10,055 bases of DNA from positions 1 through 10,055 of the forward strand of contig NW_019091403.1 of NCBI RefSeq assembly GCF_001949145.1, read 5' to 3'. The notes beneath the pieces were generated by a model, which was not told where the DNA came from, searched no databases, and saw only the letters and a program-made list of their open reading frames with translations. Shown here piece by piece: positions 7,601 through 10,055 of the stretch; the stretch's first letter is position 1; each line of letters begins with the position of its first letter. The stretch is from Acanthaster planci. Its lineage: Eukaryota > Echinodermata > Asteroidea > Valvatida > Acanthasteridae. Position numbers and translations under genes: made by a program.

Positions 7601-9959
7601 CCCTTACCTTTTCACCAGAGATGCCACGCCAAACTTCTTAGCTGCGTCGATCAAACTCCTAACATAAACCATCCCATCAGCTTCATTCTTCTTCGCTCCT
7701 CCATCTTTCTTGGCTTTCTTTCCGCCTTCCTTGTTTCCTTTCTTCTCGTTGTGCTCTTTGTACACGCCGTAGGCCGACTTATGTCTGTTCTCCTTAGTGA
7801 TGGTCAATTTGTCAAAATCGTCGGCAACGTCTAAACCGGTAGTTGGACTCCGTGGAGTTCCGGGGACGGATTTAAAATCGAAGTCCGACTGGAACACGTC
7901 ACAAGTGTCCGTGTAGATGTACTGGAGCAGTTGCATCAGTGTGTGGAAGTCCGTCTTGTCCGTGACGTCGTGGGTTTCTCGAGGTTTGACAACTGGAAAA
8001 GAGTCAAATGCATCCGGCGTGTGGGCAGAGTTGTGATTCTCTCGGGGCGAGGTCTGAAGAAAGAGGCAGCGAAAGTAGTCACTACGGAGGGTGAGGATGT
8101 ATTTGTGGGCTGGAATGGATCGATGTCCAACCTGAAAAAAAAGAAAAATACACCTTAATGTGGTACCTGTCCAAAGACTGAAAGTGTAATACATTCCAGA
8201 TTTTTCATTTCACGAAAAAGTTCTTAAACTAGAGAATAACCAAATGAAAATCAGAATTGATTGATCACAACATGAGCAAAATTGCAAATAAGGCATAATA
8301 AAAAGTTCTGACTGAAAATGGTTGCCAACCTTCAGTACAACATCATGGATGCAATCCGACAAATCGGCATCCGTGAGAAGGTGCGACAGGTGCTTCACCA
8401 TCAACGATGGGCTCACCGAAGGAACCTCAGTCAAGCTGCAAGAAAGGTGGCAATGCGCACAAATGTTCACTCCAATACAAGGACAGATTCCACCGCGGGA
8501 TGTTGCCGCAAAGTTTGTCATCACTTCTTTAGCTCAATCTTTAATCTTCCAAAACTCCCTGTTTGTGCAAGGAAGCGACGGAACTTTCTTTGCACAACTC
8601 GCATCAAACCAAATGGAACGAATCCGTGACCTGGCACTACCTCCCTCAGTCCTAGAAAAATTCTCAAAAGCTGGTAGATTTTTGAAAGAAGTCAAGTATT
8701 GGGTAACTTTGGTTTTGATGAGCACAAAAGGACGGTGACTGAAATCACCATGCAAGCCCTACCTTGCCTTGGGGTCAGCCTGCAGCACGGCGAAGTCTAG
8801 ACCGTTTGGGCTGCAGGCCACCCTGACCGCTCGGTGGACAGCAGGGACCCGGTTTAGGCTGACCCGGTCCATCTCTTCCGGGTCTTCAGGCCAGTCTCGG
8901 GAGTGGACGTTGTCCCGAGAGGCCCGAGGAGAGGCTTGGGAAGAATCTGAACGAATGAAGTACGAAACGACAGGTATTATGCTCAACGAAAGCGTTGGAA
9001 AGCTGGGAACAAAATTTATGTGAGGTGACTTCTTAAAAAGTCTGTAAAGATAATGTCAAGGATGTGTGTTATCAATCATCTATTCATGTAAGAGGACACT
9101 TGGACAGCAATGCAACGTTTTCATGACAAATAGGAATAAAGCTAACAGAGCAAGAATCCTTGACAAAAACATGATTTTTTTAAAATAAGAAGTTCTCGTT
9201 GTGAATCTAAGATATGCAAGGATAAGTCTGACCAAGCGAAGCGAAGTACTAGAGTACTTGAGCTCGAATGAGTGAGAATTTTGCAAAGAATCTTACTGAA
9301 TCCTGCAAAATATTCAAGAACGAAGGACCCCAGCGGCACACTCTTTTTGTATGAACTCCCAATGGGCATTAAGTCCCACACAAACTAATAGTAGCCAGGG
9401 TTTACCTTCTTTGATCCAACAACATCCTTCAAAATCCTAAGATGAGAGGTCCAGGGGTAATGTGATAGTTTGTGGTAGTAACAGACCCGGTACCTTTGCC
9501 ATGACTTGACGAAGAGGATTTCTTGCCCAAGAATCTGCCAGAGAATGCCTCCCCTTCTTCAGTGCAGAAGAGCACGCCCTGGCGGCTCAGGGCTACGTCA
9601 GCCATGAAGACCTGCCGCTTGCGCGTCCATGCGCAACGCCTCAGGGCGCGACTGCTCGACCGCCAGTTATGCACCTATGAAGTAAACGTCAAATTTATCA
9701 CCAAGGGTCGACTTGGCAAATAAGATACCATGACACAATTCAGGATTTCAAGAAATCTGGCATGACCTGGGATGTCCCTAGTTTAAGGAGGTGTGAAGCT
9801 TATTTCTTAATCTCCACTTTCTCATCAGTCTTCACCTGTCCGCTCTGGTTCAACACCAACAGAACCAGCTCCGACCCTCCTTTCTTCTGCAGGGTTCCGT
9901 CGCTGAGATCCGAATCCAAGGTGCCGCCGCTGGCGACAATCTTCAGCAGATTCAGTTGC
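1520..9959 (-). CDS. IBTK: IBTK orthologue, 14 exons, 5'-truncated by the window (gene-level entry)
   Basis: Joined exons (high to low): 9836-9959, 9494-9674, 8763-8946, 8330-8435, 7608-8131, 6633-6837, 5788-5986, 5351-5529, 4282-4937, 3651-3875, 3118-3261, 2496-2597, 1996-2122, 1520-1654. The 1,029 residues align by eye, in order and nearly without gaps in the domains, with the C-terminal three quarters of human IBTK (about 1,350 residues as I recall it). Anchors include QLNLLKIVASGG, the two BTB cores (PAHKYIL, FPCHKCLL), ITPYEEGPDISY, SQKQRK, NPW and the C-terminal IEEKAIEEL. In vertebrates IBTK binds CUL3 through its BTB region and presents substrates such as PDCD4 for ubiquitination; a short C-terminal isoform was described as binding the BTK PH domain. 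A CUL3-adaptor role here is inferred from orthology. The N-terminal ankyrin and first RCC1 repeats and the start codon lie outside. All phases fit and no frameshift or internal stop is present, so the gene looks intact. Confidence 0.96.
1655..1995 (-). other. IBTK intron (341 nt)
   Basis: It lies between the second PW motif exon and the terminal coding exon, with gtaaac donor and a pyrimidine-rich tract before the ...acggcag acceptor. I see no gene or clear repeat inside it. Confidence 0.85.
1996..2122 (-). CDS. IBTK: IBTK exon m: second PW...SFxEI motif
   Basis: The acceptor is ...tctcttcccag|tccttg, completing Asn-943, and the donor CAG|gtaaac (phase 0). It encodes residues 944-985: PWQHRATSPPAARVSFSEII, then KLETEQRETLAKTLKKPFSLIQ. 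Human NPWLSSSVT...APVTFASIVEEELQQEAALIRS REKPLALIQ aligns along its whole length. The pattern Pro-Trp, about 12 linker residues, S-F-x-E-I, then a charged helix repeats the one in the exon at 3118-3261. Confidence 0.93.
2123..2495 (-). other. IBTK intron (373 nt)
   Basis: AT-rich, with a consensus gtaaga donor and a strong pyrimidine tract (tgcttttctcttcccag). A plus-to-minus scan shows only chance open frames without protein similarity. Confidence 0.8.
2496..2597 (-). CDS. IBTK: IBTK exon l: short divergent exon
   Basis: A 102-nt exon runs from ...aaatctgcag|ctttgg to GAAAA|gtaaga, with phase 2 on both sides. It encodes Ser-909 (split), residues 910-942 and the split Asn-943. It is stop-free only in the frame set by its neighbours. 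Its join to the next exon restores Asn-Pro-Trp, as in human SPNPWLSS. Its start, LSFGIVSR, loosely resembles human VSFKGIEN; the middle (SNNEPSMLVEAPPQKASP) is not recognisably conserved. Since both flanks are phase 2, skipping it would keep the frame and give Ser-Pro-Trp instead. Confidence 0.8.
2598..3117 (-). other. IBTK intron (520 nt) with CAGTCA-rich stretch
   Basis: The donor is gtaggg and the acceptor ...aaatctgcag. The part next to the donor (about 2965-3080) is rich in gtca/cagtc words and includes a perfect 11-bp tandem repeat. The rest is AT-rich and shows nothing recognisable. Confidence 0.8.
3053..3074. repeat. Perfect 11-bp tandem repeat, two copies
   Basis: The unit cagtcaacagt occurs twice head to tail (3053-3063 and 3064-3074). 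Related words (gtcactc, gtcagtc, gccagtc) extend back to about 2968, suggesting a decayed simple-sequence tract inside the intron. Confidence 0.75.
3118..3261 (-). CDS. IBTK: IBTK exon k: first PW...SFxE motif
   Basis: The acceptor is ...tggaaatcag|gggcgg, completing Trp-861, and the donor CTCAG|gtaggg (phase 2). It encodes residues 862-908. Pro-860/Trp-861 followed 11 residues later by STSSFREVQMEEQKRIM corresponds to human NAW...SSKSFRDFLLEEKK. The remainder (VSTATSPPAKSRGLEQL) is low-complexity linker. The correct frame differs from the longest open frame at this place, so the exon is easily missed by ORF length alone. The motif recurs two exons later. Confidence 0.88.
3262..3650 (-). other. 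IBTK intron (389 nt)
   Basis: It starts with the weak donor gttcgt, splits the conserved Trp codon and ends ...tcttggaaatcag. It contains a G-rich run on the plus strand at about 3583-3591. No gene is seen. Confidence 0.8.
3651..3875 (-). CDS. IBTK: IBTK exon j: disordered region with SQKQRK motif
   Basis: The acceptor is ...gtgtgtatcag|ccccag, completing Ser-786, and the donor CCATG|gttcgt (phase 2). It encodes residues 787-860. SMLDITGPDLRSIMQSQ matches the human PPVVDLRTIMEIEE segment, and KKSQKQRKREQE matches human LSQKQRKM. A Pro/Thr-rich stretch (SPPPTSPVEHPTPTCP) precedes a Trp codon split by the intron. The donor is weak (gttcgt), but it is the only nearby GT with the right phase that preserves the conserved Pro-Trp. 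A second AG 6 nt inside the exon offers an in-frame alternative start. Confidence 0.87.
3876..4281 (-). other. IBTK intron (406 nt)
   Basis: The donor is gtaggg and the acceptor a TG-rich ...tttgtgtgtatcag. It is AT-rich and carries no recognisable coding or repeat sequence. Confidence 0.82.
4282..4937 (-). CDS. IBTK: IBTK exon i: long disordered region with basic cluster
   Basis: The largest exon, from ...ggatttcag|attccg to AAAAG|gtaggg (phase 2), encodes residues 568-785. The first 20 residues (IPSMPYRIITPYEEGPDISY) are highly conserved; human has ITPYQDGPDISY. The rest looks disordered. A basic cluster at about 622-640 (RKAKAKRKASRRTSTGKRK) fits a bipartite nuclear localisation signal and matches a Lys-rich patch at the same place in human. 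Ser/Thr-Pro sites (SSPTG, VSPSG, QSPPG, LGTPE) could be kinase targets; this is inference. Sequence conservation apart from the first 60 residues is low, as in other members. Confidence 0.93.
4938..5350 (-). other. IBTK intron (413 nt)
   Basis: The donor is gtaagg and the acceptor ...gacattggatttcag. The open frame of the following exon extends upstream of the acceptor for about 50 codons, but that part has no family similarity. I see nothing else in it. Confidence 0.83.
5351..5529 (-). CDS. IBTK: IBTK exon h: BACK-like helical region
   Basis: The acceptor is ...tatcatcctag|tatccc and the donor ATG|gtaagg (phase 0). The split codon gives Ile-508, and residues 509-567 follow. LRNVAELLQFASVYRANQLK, CHQYIGLNLACLLESRALE and DVLLELTEAYKEM match human LKNAAMLLEFAAMYSAKQLK, CLQFIGLNMAALLEARSLD and DLSEFYRKM. 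The N-V-A-x-L-L-x-F-A and C-x-x-(F/Y)-I patterns are those of BACK/3-box helices after a BTB domain. A second AG lies 10 nt downstream of the acceptor but would break the frame. Confidence 0.95.
5530..5787 (-). other. IBTK intron (258 nt) with small direct repeat
   Basis: A consensus gtgagc donor is followed by AT-rich sequence. The word cagaagccat occurs twice around 5619-5650 (plus strand), a local direct duplication without known function. Confidence 0.8.
5788..5986 (-). CDS. IBTK: IBTK exon g: second half of BTB2 and start of BACK-like helices
   Basis: The acceptor is ...gattggacag|gccagc and the donor TTGA|gtgagc (phase 1). It encodes residues 442-507. ASSSDPLKMPLPASILSILL then EYIYTDDAP is the BTB strand-helix pair with the second YxYTD motif. 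LATADQLLISRLKEMCEVAL corresponds to human VVADQLLITRLKEICEVAL, almost residue for residue. This ADQL...L...CE signature is the end of a BTB domain leading into the 3-box/BACK helices that contact CUL3 in related adaptors. Confidence 0.96.
5987..6632 (-). other. IBTK intron (646 nt)
   Basis: It splits BTB2 after Trp-Ile-Glu, the same protein position as an apparent exon junction in human (inferred from the sequence junction). It is AT-rich. A short tandem gaagcttt ×2 lies near 6396-6411. No gene or RNA is recognised. Confidence 0.83.
6633..6837 (-). CDS. IBTK: IBTK exon f: first half of BTB2
   Basis: The acceptor is ...tgcgacttcag|gttgga, completing Arg-373, and the donor GAG|gtaagc (phase 0). 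It encodes residues 374-441. LDQVKFRDGRL matches the human LDGVRFENEKI linker. ANVVLCSEEGTLFPCHKCLL VARLEYFQSMLGSGWIE is the BTB2 core, with FPCHK replacing the more usual FPAHK exactly as in human (FPCHKCVLCARLEYFHSML). Human has Cys-Asp-Val-Thr in the first strand where this protein has Ala-Asn-Val-Val, so the usual BTB Asp is replaced by Asn. Confidence 0.95.
6838..7607 (-). other. IBTK intron (770 nt), the longest
   Basis: The donor is a strong gtaagg. The intron contains AT-rich sequence and one near-palindrome resembling paired YY1-type sites at 7011-7026. The open frames crossing its low-coordinate end are continuations of exon frames or chance. No snoRNA or tRNA could be supported by eye. 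Confidence 0.83.
7011..7026. promoter_or_regulatory. Possible back-to-back YY1-like core (weak)
   Basis: The sequence caagatggccattttg reads as a caagatggc core on the plus strand and an aaaatggcc core on the minus strand. This resembles the YY1 consensus (AAnATGGC). The site is within an intron and far from any visible promoter, so chance or a decayed repeat is equally likely. Confidence 0.2.
7608..8131 (-). CDS. IBTK: IBTK exon e: main part of BTB1, insertion and Lys-rich linker
   Basis: The acceptor has a long pyrimidine run (ttttttcag|gttgga) and the donor is AAAAG|gtaagg (phase 2). It encodes residues 199-372. VGHRSIPAHKYILTLRSDYF is a textbook BTB core with the P-AHK-x-IL-x-x-x-S-D-x-F signature. 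A hydrophilic insertion of about 35 residues follows, then DFHTLMQLLQYIYTDTCDVF, the helix pair ending in the YIYTD motif found in human as LLQFIYTDTCDF. Next comes a Ser/Asp-rich stretch, SAYGVYKEHNEK (human SAFEVYKSNQ) and a Lys/Gly run at about 317-341. It ends with LIDAAKKFGVASLVK, matching human TVAKKFDFSNLSS. BTB domains of this type dimerise and bind CUL3; that activity is inferred. Confidence 0.96.
8330..8435 (-). CDS. IBTK: IBTK exon d: start of BTB1
   Basis: The acceptor is ...tttcttgcag|cttgac, completing Ser-163, and the donor AAG|gttggc (phase 0). It encodes residues 164-198, LTEVPSVSPS...DCIHDVVLK. A linker with the pattern E-(V/I)-P-(S/A)-V-S leads into CIHDVVLK, the first strand of a BTB/POZ fold (D-V-x-L-x-V). 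The human equivalent is YEIPAVSSSS...SIHDVTFQV. The intron falls inside the BTB domain, right after strand 1. Confidence 0.94.
8436..8762 (-). other. IBTK intron (327 nt)
   Basis: It separates the propeller end from BTB1, with donor gtaggg and a good acceptor tract (cacctttcttgcag). Open frames seen on the plus strand across it overlap the antisense of exons and have no similarity to known proteins. Confidence 0.85.
8763..8946 (-). CDS. IBTK: IBTK exon c: last propeller strands before BTB1
   Basis: The acceptor is ...cattcgttcag|attctt and the donor CAAG|gtaggg (phase 2). The codon split with the previous exon gives Asp-102, and the exon encodes residues 103-162. The first 25 residues are hydrophilic and poorly conserved. 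From EEMDRVSLNRVPAVHRAVRV through SPNGLDFAVLQADPKA it matches human YERIRLEKLTFAHRAVSV...CNFAILQSDPKT closely. The HRAV and ADPK motifs are family landmarks that mark the end of the propeller-like region. Confidence 0.93.
8947..9493 (-). other. IBTK intron (547 nt)
   Basis: The donor is gtaccg and the acceptor ...cattcgttcag. It carries a perfect 7-bp inverted repeat with a 2-nt loop at 9244-9259 (aagtact/agtactt). No coding sequence of the family lies in it. Confidence 0.83.
9244..9259. repeat. Short perfect inverted repeat
   Basis: Arms aagtact and agtactt face each other across two bases. At this length it may be chance; it is recorded because it is perfect and sits in an otherwise featureless intron. 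Confidence 0.5.
9494..9674 (-). CDS. IBTK: IBTK exon b: RCC1-like blade and Ser-rich loop
   Basis: The acceptor is ...acttcatag|gtgcat and the donor AAAG|gtaccg (phase 1). It encodes residues 42-101. VHNWRSSSRALRRCAW, RQVFMADVAL and VLFCTEEGEAFSGR line up with the human VFCWRSVNSS / RQVFISDIAL / ILFVTQDGEGFRGR region, which confirms the join to the preceding exon as SGQ-VHNW. The pattern of a strand, Asp-Val-Ala-Leu, a strand and a Gly turn is the end of the RCC1-like propeller. The exon closes with KKSSSSSHGK, a flexible loop that is longer and more divergent in human. The donor is weaker than most here, but the phase and alignment support it. Confidence 0.92.
9836..9959 (-). CDS. IBTK: IBTK exon a: RCC1-like propeller segment
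   Basis: The exon begins after ...tttcacacag with one base completing a split codon and ends at CAG|gtgaag (phase 0). It encodes residues 1-41, starting QLNLLKIVASGG and ending LVLLVLNQSGQ. Human IBTK has SKQLNLKKVLVSGG at the matching place, followed by a similar KENGGQ-hydrophobic strand. The segment is a degenerate RCC1-type blade: the usual Gly-rich loop and hydrophobic strands are visible but the classical RCC1 signature is not. The frame stays open a little past the donor and then meets a stop, so intron retention would truncate the protein. Confidence 0.93.
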
Positions 9960-10055
9960 CTGTGTGAAACGAACCCAATGCCAGAGACACCTCAGTTTTC
10001 ACCGGCTTCCATTCCGAGTGTCTGGAGTACCAGCATGCGTTGACCAGAGTTGCAG
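9960..10055 (-). other. 3' end of an upstream IBTK intron
   Basis: All three minus-strand frames here either stop or fail to match the expected upstream human sequence (the region before SKQLNLKK). The ...ggttcgtttcacacag tract at 9960 is a sound acceptor, so this is intron. The preceding coding exon lies outside the window. Confidence 0.8.

Noticed and set aside
8322-8738. 138-codon plus-strand open frame
   Set aside because: It crosses the antisense of an IBTK exon and an intron and shows no protein similarity.
9960-10055. Possible further RCC1 exon at the window edge
   Set aside because: The reading frame in phase with the next exon has a stop before the acceptor, and none of the three frames resembles the expected upstream sequence.
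1-10055. Mobile elements, CRISPR arrays, tRNA/rRNA genes or intron-hosted snoRNAs
   Set aside because: No terminal repeats, transposase or reverse-transcriptase motifs, array periodicity, or paired C/D boxes of convincing form were seen on either strand.

Overview
The window holds most of one intron-rich eukaryotic gene on the minus strand. It encodes an IBTK orthologue (inhibitor of Bruton tyrosine kinase), the RCC1/double-BTB protein that acts in vertebrates as a substrate adaptor of CUL3 ubiquitin ligases. I see no bacterial, phage, CRISPR, viral or mobile-element coding content. Every long open frame with recognisable protein similarity belongs to this gene.

Fourteen coding exons can be placed between 9959 and 1520, read from high to low coordinates. 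Each has GT-AG boundaries and all thirteen splice phases agree. Together they give 3,091 coding nt: one split codon, 1,029 full residues and a TGA stop at 1520-1522. Residue numbers below count from the first complete codon in the window. In order the protein has: a degenerate end of the RCC1-like propeller (about 1-162), BTB1 with an insertion (about 185-285), a Lys-rich linker (about 315-345), BTB2 (about 395-480), a BACK-like helical region (about 480-567), a long disordered Ser/Pro/Lys-rich tail (568-860), two copies of a short PW...SFxE(I/V) motif (861-985) and a conserved C-terminal segment (986-1029). The N-terminus (ankyrin repeats and first RCC1 blades, as in human IBTK) must lie beyond base 10055.

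Introns run from 161 to 770 nt, are AT-rich and contain no recognisable gene. Bases 1-1519 follow the stop codon and hold the 3' UTR plus probably intergenic DNA. No canonical AATAAA occurs there on the minus strand.

The organism is an animal. Many short introns and close similarity to the vertebrate protein over the BTB domains fit an invertebrate such as an echinoderm, amphioxus or hemichordate, or another slowly evolving marine invertebrate. This is inference, and the phylum cannot be fixed from the window. I found no credible undescribed system. The points most worth a look are the duplicated C-terminal motif, a tandem in-frame acceptor, one weak donor, and a short divergent exon found only by splice phase.
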